A stretch of DNA of 64,000 bases from Argopecten irradians (Eukaryota; Mollusca; Bivalvia; Pectinida; Pectinidae): the NCBI RefSeq assembly GCF_041381155.1, contig NC_091135.1:2114490-2178489 (forward strand). Direction: 5' to 3'. Under the pieces are notes generated by a model. That model searched no databases and was not told the DNA's origin. It saw nothing but the letters and a program-made list of their open reading frames with translations. The position numbers and the translations under genes were made by a program. This document shows, in pieces, positions 22,580-33,104 of this stretch (the stretch's first letter is position 1; every line of letters starts with the position of its first letter).

Positions 22580-23110
22580 CAAGAGGCCCAAGGGTCTTAA
22601 CGGTCATCTGACTACTTTGGCAATAATCATATAGGAAACTAATTAGATATAGTGTCATGGTAGATATCTTCGATTTGGAATCAACCGGAGATGTAACAAC
22701 ACTTTGTCAGGGCCATGTCAGGATCATTTCATGCAAGTTTCAGCCAAATAGCACTGGTAAAACTTGAAAAGAAGTTTAAAATGTGTTTTCAAGATTGCGG
22801 CTGTGGCGGCCATCTTGAATTTTGGATCGACCCGAAAAATAATAACACTTTGTCGGGACCATGTCAGGATCATTCCGGTAGAACTTGAGAAGAAGTTCAA
22901 AAAGTGTTTTCAAGATGGCGGCTATGGCGGCCATCTTGGATTTCAGATCGACCCGAAAAATAACAACACTTTGTCGGAACCATGTCAGGATCATTTCATG
23001 TAAGTTTCAGCTAAATCGCACTGGTAGAACTTGAGAAGAAGTTCAAAATGTGAAAAGTTAAGGCACGGCTTACGACGACGGACGACACATGTCAGGTCAG
23101 ATGACCTAAA
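22580..23110 (+). mobile_element. Modular tandem-repeat element, ~125-140-bp CAAGATGGCGGC units
   Basis: It starts AAGAGGCCCAAGGGTCTTAA and ends in ACGACGACGGACGACACATG then AGGTCAGATGACCT. Between them are about three units with GTCAGGATCATTTCATGCAA and TGGCGGCCATCTTG. A second, shorter copy is at 35206-35520. Open frames here (22764-23003) follow the repeat and are not genes. Confidence 0.7.
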
Positions 23111-23614
23111 AAAATGGTGGATCATTGGTTACTCCTTGGTCAGCAAATCTATTTGCAGAACTCTTTATTAAATTCTTAGTGAACTTGTATTACATTATTT
23201 GATTCCTTGCACTTCATGATTATTTGATTTGACTTATTGTTCTGGTACACAGTGACCGGAGCCCTGGTCGGATTGGGCAGGTCACGATAGAATTGTTGTT
23301 GTAGTTAGTCATGCTGGGAATTAGCGGGGCACGATTAACACATAGAATAGGTTACGATTGTTTATTTGCAAGTGAGAGGTAATATTGAGCATGTTGACAA
23401 ATAATCCAAGTAATAACAGAATAGTCACAAATATCTCGTACACAGTTGAAGTCGAAGGGGAAAGTCAAGTCTCCATGATGAGTTAGTCAAATAATTCTAC
23501 GTATCCGTAATAAACTTCATATAATATCCTGTAGGTAAAGGTAAAATCCAAATATCAGACCGCTTGATTGTAACTCTAACTTAAATTCTGACTAAAAACT
23601 GAATACCTATCTGT
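23111..23614. other. No feature recognised
   Basis: Unique AT-rich sequence leading into the satellite; no open frame or repeat ends. Confidence 0.5.
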
Positions 23615-25597
23615 TGTATCTCCTGATGAGATTTGTAATTTATGTTGTTTGTAGCGGATCTGGTGTCTCAGATGAGATTTGTAATTTGTGTTGTTTGTAG
23701 CGGATCTGATGTCTCAGATGAGATTTGTAATTTGTGTTGTTTGTAGCGGATCTGGTGTCTCAGATGAGATTTGTAATTTGTGTTGTTTGTAGCGGATCTG
23801 GTGTCTCAGATGAGATTTGTAATTTGTGTTGTTTGTAGCGGATCTGATGTCTCTGATGAGATTTGTAATTTGTGTTGTTTGTAGCGGATCTGGTGTCTCT
23901 GATGAGATTTGTAATTTGTGTTGTTTGTAGCGGATCTGGTGTCTCAGATGCGATTTGTAATTTGTGTTGTTTGTAGCGGATCTGGTGTCTCTGATGAGAT
24001 TTGTAATTTGTGTTGTTTGTAGCGGATCTGGTGTCTCTGATGAGATTTGTAATTTGTGTTGTTTGTAGCGGATCTGATGTCTCAGATGAGATTTGTAATT
24101 TGTGTTGTTTGTAGCGGATCTGGTGTCTCTGATGAGATTTGTAATTTGTGTTGTTTGTAGCGGATCTGGTGTCTCTGATGAGATTTGTAATTTGTGTTGT
24201 TTGTAGCGGATCTGGTGTCTCAGATGAGATTTATAATTTGTGTTGTTTGTAGCGGATCTGGTGTCTCAGATGAGATTTGAAATTTGTGTTGTTTGTAGCG
24301 GATCTGATGTCTCTGGTGAGATTTGTAATTTGTGTTGTTTGTAGCGGATCTGATGTCTCTGATGAGATTTGTAATTTGTGTTGTTTGTAGCGGATCTGAT
24401 GTCTCTGGTGAGATTTGTAATTTGTGTTGTTTGTAGCGGATCTGATGTCTCAGATGAGATTTATAATTTGTGTTGTTTGTAGCGGATCTGGTGTCTCAGA
24501 TGAGATTTGATATTTGTGTTGCTTGTAGCGGATCTGATGACCTCTGATGAGATTTGTAATTTGTGTTGTTTGTAGCGGATCTGGTGTCTCAGATGAGATT
24601 TGTAATTTGTGTTGTTTGTAGCGGATCTGGTGTCTCAGATGAGATTTGTAATTTGTGTTGTTTGTAGCGGATCTGGTGTCTCAGATGAGATTTGTAATTT
24701 GTGTTGTTTGTAGCGGATCTGGTGTCTCAGATGAGATTTGTAATTTGTGTTGTTTGTAGCGGATCTGGTGTCTCTGATGAGATTTGTAATTTGTGTTGTT
24801 TGTAGCGGATCTGGTGTCTCAGATGCGATTTGTAATTTGTGTTGTTTGTAGCGGATCTGGTGTCTCTGATGAGTGTTTGTAATGAGATTTGTAATTTGTA
24901 TTGTTTGTAGCGGATCTGGTGTCTCTGATGAGATTTGTAATTTGTGTTGTTTGTAGCGGATCTGATGTCTCAGATGAGATTTGTAATTTGTGTTGTTTGT
25001 AGCGGATCTGGTGTCTCTGATGAGATTTGTAATTTGTGTTGTTTGTAGCGGATCTGGTGTCTCTGATGAGATTTGTAATTTGTGTTGTTTGTATCGGATC
25101 TGGTGTCTCAGATGAGATTTATAATTTGTGTTGTTTGTAGCGGATCTGGTGTCTCAGATGAGATTTGAAATTTGTGTTGTTTGTAGCGGATCTGATGTCT
25201 CTGGTGAGATTTGTAATTTGTGTTGTTTGTAGCGGATCTGATGTCTCTGATGAGATTTGTAATTTGTGTTGTTTGTAGCGGATCTGATGTCTCTGGTGAG
25301 ATTTGTAATTTGTGTTGTTTGTAGCGGATCTGATGTCTCAGATGAGATTTATAATTTGTGTTGTTTGTAGCGGATCTGGTGTCTCAGATGAGATTTGATA
25401 TTTGTGTTGCTTGTAGCGGATCTGATGTCTCTGATGAGATTTGTAATTTGTGTTGTTTGTAGCGGATCTGGTGTCTCAGATGAGATTTGTAATTTGTGTT
25501 GTTTGTAGCGGATCTGGTGTCTCAGATGAGATTTATAATTTGTGTTGTTTGTAGCGGATCTGGTGTCTCAGATGAGATTTGAAATTTGTGTTTGTAG
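23615..25597 (+). repeat. 46-bp satellite, about 43 copies, with a higher-order duplication
   Basis: The unit is 46 bp (GATGAGATTTGTAATTTGTG, then TTGTTTGTAGCGGATCTGRT, then GTCTCW). Variant monomers recur in the same order about 875 bp apart: GATGCGATTT (first base C at 23951 and 24826) and, with an extra 13-bp insertion in the second block, AGATTTGATATTTG (24503 and 25391). So a block of 19 monomers has been duplicated. There is no spacer diversity, so it is not a CRISPR, and no frame is open through it. The right edge joins element X copy 2 directly. Confidence 0.95.
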
Positions 25598-27010
25598 TTA
25601 TTTAGTGATATTTGAAGTTTTTCAAGAACAATAAGTTGAATAACTTATTATCCTGAAATAACTGTAATAAATTTTATTTCTAAATTATTTTTGAAATAAC
25701 TATTTCAACACCAATGAAACCGTTCAGAATCTGAGTATCATTTTTTTTATAGTTCTTTTTTAATTGCTAAATTATCAATTTCATCAATGTCTCTTCAAAG
25801 ACAAAAAAATAATAAGTAAACATATCCGTATCTTAATATCCACTTAACATTGAAGAATATTTTCGGAAAAAATATAACATTAGAAATATTACCATTTCCG
25901 GATATGTTTTGGTTTCCTTTTTAGAAAACTAACATGGGTTGCTTTGACGACTTTTGACTAATAAATCATGGCCAGATACTTTTGCCATAAAAAATGTACA
26001 TTATTTCATTACGTATATCACTCGGATTTCTTTTAAATTCACAAGAACGCTAGCCGTTAACATCAAGAAAGCTACATGTAATGTATCGGACTTTAGCAAG
26101 TCTTCGTAAGCCTAACAGTAACTGGTTGGCGAGATATTATCGTGCAGAACATTTATCGTGAGTTTTGCTTTGCCGACTTTTGACTTATAATAAAACATGG
26201 CCATATACGTTTGTCAAGTAAAGGGTACATTATTTGGTTACTTATAACAGTCAAATTTCTTTTGAATTCATAAGAACGCTATCATCAAGAAAACTTCCTG
26301 CAATACATCGGACTTTAGCAAGTCTTCATAAGACACGGCAATATAAGTTCAATTGTCACTTTAAGTTGCTCGCACATAAATAGATCTATATTATCATTAT
26401 ATTTTGTAAGTTTATGTTGATAGATTTGGTACTTTTTCCCTTTCAATTCACCGCAGTTGTCGATAAACAAAAGACAGAACTCCCAGTGGCAGATCAAGGG
26501 AGGAGGCACATACTCAAAACTATTAACTTTCACTGCGCAATAATATCTCAGATATAGTTCGTAAATACAACCAACACAAAAAACTTCATTAGCGTTATAA
26601 GAACTTTCTTTTGCAGTTACCTTCCTAACATTTGATTACAATAATCGATCATTAGCATGAATAACGTAAAATTCGGATAAACACACACAGTCCAAAATCC
26701 ACCGAAAGTCTGTCGCGGAGGAAGACAGCGAAGAAGGCGTTGTTCGTGACTTTCGGGAGACCAGTGTTCTCGGAGTAATACAAATATGATAGAGTCCCAA
26801 CTGAACACTTAAAACATTCCATCAATGGTATATACGTATGTACAGATTCTATGTCTGTGATTTTGAATATTGGGGTTTTATTTTTTCATACCATCAAGTA
26901 ATACGTGAAATGAACTAAACAACTTTAAATTTTCATCGCGGAGTGGTTTCATTGTTTTGATGTGCACAGGCTCTCCGAACGTACCTAAGAATGCTGTTTC
27001 ACAGCATCAA
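25598..27010 (-). mobile_element. Element X, copy 2 (inverted)
   Basis: Reverse-complement match to 18565-20123. Landmarks are the frame at 26617-26808 (minus), which begins MFSWDSI like the copy 1 frame, the GGACTTTAGCAAGTCTTCGT strings near 26088 and 26310, and TCACAGCATC at 26999-27008. The part equivalent to the last ~150 bp of copy 1 is missing where it meets the satellite at 25597. Both copies of the internal ~210-bp duplication are present. Confidence 0.75.
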
Positions 27011-27027
27011 AAATGTCTTACATATGA

Positions 27028-27057
27028 CCAAGGATTTATAAGTGATATATGTCCTTG
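27028..27057 (-). repeat. Short dispersed palindromic repeat, copy 3
   Basis: The reverse complement reads CAAGGACATATATCACTTAT then AAATCCTTGG; the same motif as copies 1, 2 and 4 with a few changes. It lies just outside the left end of element X copy 2. Confidence 0.55.
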
Positions 27058-27436
27058 ATATGACAGAAATGGTTTAGATAATGATTTTGTATTAATTTGC
27101 GATAAAATATATGAAGTAATTCAATTAAGAGAAAAATATTATAGATTGTGCAAATTTAGTATTTGCACTGGTGAAATGCATGCCAATGGCGCAGTTAATG
27201 ACACCCCATTTTAATTCTGGTCTTGTAGGGCATTGATTGATGCCCTTAGAAATAAACACCATAGGCATTACCTTTATTTTGTTCGTTGTTGTATTTAATA
27301 AAAGGGGAAATCTTTTCAAAACCTACTGACGTGCTGTTCATTCATCACTTGCTGATAGCAATATATCGTGTTTCCAATCCGAGTTAAAGGAATGTTTGCA
27401 TGTACATGTGTAATTAAGTACAGTCCTTATAGTAGT

Positions 27437-27468
27437 CCAAGGACGTATATGAGACTTATAAATACTTG
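27437..27468 (+). repeat. Short dispersed palindromic repeat, copy 4
   Basis: CCAAGGACGTATATGAGACT, then TATAAATACTTG; one mismatch breaks the terminal complementarity (ATACTTG instead of ATCCTTG). Confidence 0.6.
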
Positions 27469-27834
27469 AGTAGTCGTAAACAAATACTTATACCACATTC
27501 TAGTAATATCTATGATTTCAGCACATCTGCTTGACTCCACATTTAGTGGTTTTGATTGTAATATCAATCTACTCTACTCAAGCCTGTATCTACAATCTTA
27601 TTCAATCTGTACAAAATTGTTATAAAGGCTGTACCACACTCATCTTAATAATTTGTAAGCTAATACATCACTGTATTCTTATAAACTTACCTAAGACCAT
27701 CAACAATGAATCCAAGGATATAAAAATACATACTACTCCTTATGTTACGTCATTATATCTCCTTTCAGCTCTTTAGTGATCTCAAAAAAGTTAATCACAT
27801 ACAGATCATCCGTATAATTGTATATTTTCTACTG

Positions 27835-28239
27835 TATACAAGCAGTTAATGACATTATTTGCTTAACAGAAACTCATATTAATGACACAATAACTGATCA
27901 CTGAGTTAGATACACATCCTACCATGTTCAGGCGAGACAGAAATTATGGTAATGGTGGTGGTTTGTTAATATTTACCAAAGAAAATTTATCAACAATTAG
28001 ACGCTGTGATCTTGAGAATCCCAACATTGAAAACATTGTCATTGAAGTACATAACTCCAACAAAAGATTTATCTTATGTTGTATTTATCGTCCACCAAAC
28101 TCTTAAGTTAACTTTTGGCAACACTTCGATACACTTATTGAAAATATGATGAACCTAAACATTGATGTAATTATAACTGGGGATATAAATCAGGATATGC
28201 TTAGACTTTCCAACTCATTCCATCTTCACAATATTTTAA
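27835..28239 (+). pseudogene. LINE 2 APE-type endonuclease, N-terminal piece
   Basis: Translation shows AVNDIICLTETHINDTIT near 27845 (catalytic TE motif), then GNGGGLLIFTKENLSTIRR (27950-28010), FILCCIYRPPNS (about 28068-28105) and IDVIITGDINQDML (near 28160, the GDxN motif). One stop lies after the PPNS block. The piece ends with HLHNIL, exactly where the TTAA element is inserted. Confidence 0.75.
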
Positions 28240-28920
28240 AGTGAATAGTCGGGCAAAGGAAACCAGTCTAAATGCGTTCTTTGGCCTTCCAAAAGTCATT
28301 GTATACCATAATGATGGTCAAGTTCTGCTTACGGTGTCCAGTTTTGACCATTGAAATTTTGGGGAAGCCCCGTGTAAATTTAGCACAGTTCTAAATATAA
28401 ATTCGCCAAACTCTTTGAAAACGAGGCTGCGTGGAAATGTCAACATGGACATGTGTTTCTCAGTCGTGTCGGTTTCGTTTCGTGTGATAAACCACTAATG
28501 CGGTATGCAAATTGTTGTTTTGAGATGATACATTTGATGCAAATGAAGTATTCTTACATTAATGACAATGCTTTGTAATAATTTTTCGATAAAAGCATCT
28601 TGTACATGGAAATCGACACAAATATTCGGCCGATGCAGAGATGGGGCCCCGGCAAGGGGCAATTATTGCAGCCTCGCATTCGTCGTATTTTACATCAACC
28701 GAATCATGGAGGTTAAGTACAAATAATTCAATGTTGCTTGCTACGAGCATTTCCATTGGCTTAAAAATTTACTTTATCAGCCCATAAAGGAAAAAAATGG
28801 CGTCGCCGTTTGTAACGTCGCTTCTGATTGGCTGAGATGACGGCGTAATACTTTCATAGACAAAAGAGTCCCAAAATGAATTTTAAATGTTGAAGAGATT
28901 ATCTTTAGTAAATTGAATTA

Positions 28921-29079
28921 TAAGGATTAATTTGAATAGATTTTTTATGTTATGGAGATATAACACAAAAATCTGAGTGTACTCTCATCATAAACCGCTT
29001 CGCGGTTTATTTAGAGTACACTCAGATTTTTGTGTTATATCTCCATAACATAAAAAATCTATTCAAGTTAATCCTTAAA
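28921..29079. repeat. Long hairpin with 65-bp arms
   Basis: The left arm 28921-28985 and right arm 29013-29079 are nearly perfect reverse complements (TATGTTATGGAGATATAACA pairs with its complement). The loop holds a second short palindrome, TAAACCGCTTCGCGGTTTA. It could be a small fold-back element inside the TTAA element. Non-coding. Confidence 0.8.
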
Positions 29080-31541
29080 TAATCGTAACATAATTTCCCA
29101 TTTAAAACCACACGAAAACGTTCCATAGAACGTCCATGCATGTAGCTGTCAAAGATGTGAAAATAAATTAGCTCATACATAGACATTTTACAAGTACAAT
29201 ATATGTGTTCAATTATTCGTGTAGTTTTTTGCAGAGATTTAATTAAATTATCTATGTCTCTGTTTGTTTTTTTTTTTTTTTTTGTAAACAATATTTGAGT
29301 TCTGGAGAGAGATGACATGAATGTCCAGCTGGAAGGAAAGAAACTTTTATGATGTATATGTATCGTACAATGTATATATGTAAACGTACATTCCATGTAG
29401 CTGCTATAGAATTACAACTAGGAAATTCTCTCAAACATTGATAATATTTAATTCTTCACATTCATGTAGGCCTATGCTGTGAGAATTAACACATCATATA
29501 TATTTCCAGAAAACATATAGGCCTACATGTATGTTACTTTCCTTTTCTGTTGTTTCCTGTTCTTTTTTGTGCTCTGAAGAAAAAGATGATTGAGTTGAAG
29601 AAAAGTAATTAATTAAGAGAAATGTGTACCACAGTACTTTGTCTGTAGCCGAGGGTTTCTATACTGTTTTAATAGTCCAGTAATTAATAATTAAATTGAA
29701 AATTTCAAAATTAAGATGAAATAGTAAATTCCATTTTTGAATGAAGTGGTTCCCCTCCTTTGAGAGTACACAGTGTGTATACCCTTTTTGCTTTTTAGGA
29801 ATAATACCTGAATAGGAACCTGAAATAACATGACAATTAATCAGGTATGTGTGTGTTGGGGGGTGGGGGTGGGGGTGGGGCTAAAAGACAGAAGAATCAT
29901 GAGGTTGGGAAGTTGTAACTTGAGTGGGGGGTTGAAATATAGAAGAAATAGCTACAGATAACTGGAAGTGGAAGGGTGCTTTATCATTGATCTGGTCATT
30001 GCATATTTGGGGTTTACATGGCTTTTTTTTGGTTATTTAGTCTCATTGATTTTGGAGCAACTTTGAATCCATATGGTACTGTATATCTTTCTTTTTTCCA
30101 TGTGTAGCTATTTCTTCTGTATTTCACCCTCCGCCCAAGTCACGACTTCCCAATAGGTACCACTTTTTTGTTTAGAACTCAAATCAAAGACAGATGTACA
30201 TAGTACTACATACTACATTTTAGTCTATGTGTTTGTAATCACTGTTACTACAGTATTAATACATAAATGGTCTATGTACAAGTTACACATAGACAATAAA
30301 TGTGAAATTTGGTTCAGACAAAAAGATTTTTAACATTTCAGATAACTTGCTAGTTTTTTATGGTTTTATTTATATGTTGAGTCTACTCTTGTAAAGTAGA
30401 ATTTAGAAATGCTAAGACAATGGTATCTATATTGCTATATGTAAAAAAAATCCTTATATTTTAAAAGTAATTGAAAAGCTATCTCACAAGCCCTGACAAA
30501 CAAATGGGCCGGCATATGGATGCAAGAATTATAATCACTGGATCTAGAGGACTAATATAAACAAATATTTCTACAAAGTTAAACAATGAAAAAGTATTGC
30601 ATCATAATTTTATTTAATGATTACAGTTGAAAGGAACATTTAATAAATTAATACTGTTTAAATGTTCTGTTCATGATCCTCTAGGTCCATATTGGAAAAG
30701 TTTACTTTCAAGAGCACTCATATCAACATTCTTCAGTCTTCATATGATGCTAATTGTATGTATATGTATACATACACTTGTATACAGGTCCAAGGGATGA
30801 ACTTTCTGTATTCATGTCACTAAAGATACAAAATTCATTATCTATAGTTCCAACAAAAATTCAGAATAATTATAAATGACACATGGCTGCAGTACATTTC
30901 AACTCTGTAAAGTTTGTCATATACACATGAACCAGGTACGAGTTGTAATAAATATACAAACACTATTATTATGACCAGAAATAATACTGTATGTGTCCTC
31001 CAAATATATCTAAAGAACAAGCTAAAACCTACATGTACATATGTATATGTGTATATCAGAACATATACAATACAATTCTACCAATTAACCTACAATGTAA
31101 ATCCTATATACAATGTATGTGTATAACACTACCAGAACATGTACAGAACAAAAATTTACAAATTAAAAATCTATAAATATATACATCAGATAACAACTGT
31201 ATGAATTGACCGGTAGCATAATATTATAGATTAATTGAAACAAATCTTAGCTTGATAATGCACTAGCGGTTACATTCTAACTGTACATGCATTACAACGG
31301 TACATTTTATAAATATACAGGGCATTCATTACCCCTAAAGAGGCCCCACGAAAGAACCGCTATTTACCCCAGGGTTACGTTTTACGCGAATGGGGAACAG
31401 GTATGAAACATGTGACCATATGTGACCACTCATTTATGAAAAAAATACTGCTAGGGACTATTTACATAATGATCAAAATACGAAGACTCACTCACTATCA
31501 GCTGAGCAGGGAGTACCGGGTAGTAGGCCTAGGTACCACAA
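29080..31541. other. Interior of TTAA element, no gene recognised
   Basis: AT-rich sequence. It contains a 17-base T run (29267-29283) and a G-rich run (29858-29880). Open frames here (up to 124 codons on the minus strand at 29022-29396) are low-complexity and match nothing I recognise. Confidence 0.45.
29858..29880 (+). other. G-quadruplex-type G run
   Basis: Four runs of at least four G separated by single T (six, five, five and four G). This fits the canonical G4 pattern with one-base loops, the most stable class. Confidence 0.7.
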
Positions 31542-32660
31542 GGACTTGTAACGTAGGTTGTGAGAAAGTCTGTTGTGTATACGTGTGTACTATAGGCCTA
31601 TATACCATATAAAAGGACAAGGGAACCAACGGCTCGCTTGGAAGAGGTACACCTGCCTCTACAAAAGTCGCCGGTATTCCGTCAAACATGGATAAATATG
31701 TATATATTTAATACTAATATATTCTTAAATAAATTTTCGATACGGAAAACACAACTTCAGACACGAAATAATATATTAACATACCTTTATTTCACTATGA
31801 ACGCGGAAAATGCAGTCAGATTTCCTCACTGTCGTTTTGCCTGTCCAGTGAAATCTAGGTTAAACACGTTTGAGTGGATATTGTGTACCCCATACCCGGA
31901 CCCGAACTGGAAACCCCATATACACAGTGCCTGTATACTAAAAGCTACAATATTAATGTGGTAGCGGTAAAGTAAAACATTAGAGTCTCGACTTAAGTTA
32001 GATTCTTCAATTAATGATACGTGTATTTCAAATAAAGGTACTTCTAAGAACCTTAACCATAAAACTTAATTTATACAAAGTCTGGGTACAGAATTCCAGT
32101 GCAGTATCGGGTAAGGGCGGGTACACTAAAAAGGTACCCATCATCAATTACAATATGGCGGATTATACGAACAAGAGTCGAGTGCTGGATAAAAAAAAGT
32201 GTGATTCCTCGCTTAGTTGTTGGATTGGATTAATGAAAGAGTTATCGGAGATAGCCTATTTGTATTTGCAATGGGAAAATATCACCAGAAAGTGAAATGA
32301 ATGCATACAAAATTTGTTACAAGGGAATATGAGTGCCTTTGACCTAGATTTCACTGGACAGGCAAAACGACAGTGAGGAAATCTGACTGCATTTTCCGCG
32401 TTCATAGTGAAATAAAGGTATGTTAATATATTATTTCGTGTCTGAAGTTGTGTTTTCCGTATCGAAAATTTATTTAAGAATATATTAGTATTAAATATAT
32501 TCATATTTATCCATGTTTGACGGAATACCGGCGACTTTTGTAGAGGCAGGTGTACCTCTTCCAAGCGAGCCGTTGGTTCCCTTGTCCTTTTATATGGTAT
32601 ATAGGCCTATAGTACACACGTATACACAACAGACTTTCTCACAACCTACGTTACAAGTCC
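31542..32660. repeat. 319-bp near-perfect inverted repeat with 481-bp spacer
   Basis: Arms 31542-31860 and 32342-32660 are each 319 bp. Reading them through I saw a single clear mismatch (near 31700). The matching frames in the arms (beginning MEEVHLPLQK and MFDGIPATFV, each found once per strand) only reflect the repeat. The spacer 31861-32341 contains a 46-codon frame at 32155-32295 (MADYTNKSRVLDKKK start), of unknown significance. High arm identity means a young inverted duplication or active gene conversion. Confidence 0.9.
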
Positions 32661-33100
32661 CTGTGCTAGGTACGTACAGTAGCGGTCCGGAGCCGCGTGC
32701 TCGTTTGAACTGTTCTCTTCACTATAACAAGTTGTATTAACACTCTCCATGCGTCGTAATGTTTACCGAGTTAGGTGTTGGGATTGTCGCTGCTCCATTG
32801 CCTTTCCTTTCGCATTTTAGGTGAGTCAGTTGGTTGTTTTGGCGGAAACCTTTTGGTTCAAAACTACGGTAGCCATGTTTTGTTTACTACGGAGAGTGGT
32901 GGATGTTGCGCATGCGTTAAGATTGACCTGCACTCATAGCCGGTCGGGAGGACTTTTAGGATTCCCATAGATATTATTATTTTCTTCGCATGTACAGCGA
33001 TTTTGACGGAAAGTTTTATTTTTCTAATTCATAAGAAATTATACCGGATATATTAATACCATTTTTACCGATTTTACAGTCACTTGCTCGACTATTCGCT
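32661..33100. other. Right end of TTAA element, no gene recognised
   Basis: Moderately GC-rich DNA (around 32680-32960) that falls to AT-rich sequence before the terminal inverted repeat. No open frame or further repeat was seen. Confidence 0.45.
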
Positions 33101-33104
33101 TTAA

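Larger units (their letters stand above)
27011..27780. other. No gene recognised; holds two short palindromic repeats
   Basis: Two copies of the CCAAGGACGTATATGA motif lie here in opposite orientation (27028-27057 and 27437-27468). The open frame at 27531-27776 has no recognisable domain; it may be decayed LINE 2 sequence upstream of the endonuclease. Confidence 0.45.
28240..33100. mobile_element. 4,861-bp TTAA-flanked DNA element (piggyBac-like, non-autonomous)
   Basis: The left end AGTGAATAGTCGGGCAAA and the reverse complement of the right end AGCGAATAGTCGAGCAAG agree at 15 of 18 bases (all differences are transitions). TTAA flanks both ends (28236-28239 and 33101-33104). Joining the flanks across one TTAA gives continuous LINE 2 endonuclease (HNIL, then TKYLLESLIQTPTHVTDTS), so both boundaries are firm. 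There is no transposase frame inside; the interior holds a hairpin at 28921-29079, a G-quadruplex-type run at 29858-29880 and a 319-bp inverted repeat at 31542-32660. TTAA points to the piggyBac superfamily, but no protein confirms it. Confidence 0.75.

Noticed and set aside
23615-25597. CRISPR-like regular repeats
   Set aside because: The units are contiguous 46-bp monomers with no unique spacers, in an animal genome; a satellite.
29022-29434. 124- and 60-codon minus-strand frames
   Set aside because: Low-complexity sequence running through the hairpin arm and a poly-T tract in a DNA element; not supportable as genes.
31638-32564. Pair of identical ~100-residue proteins on opposite strands
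   Set aside because: Same DNA read in the two arms of an inverted repeat; no start context, domain or splice support.
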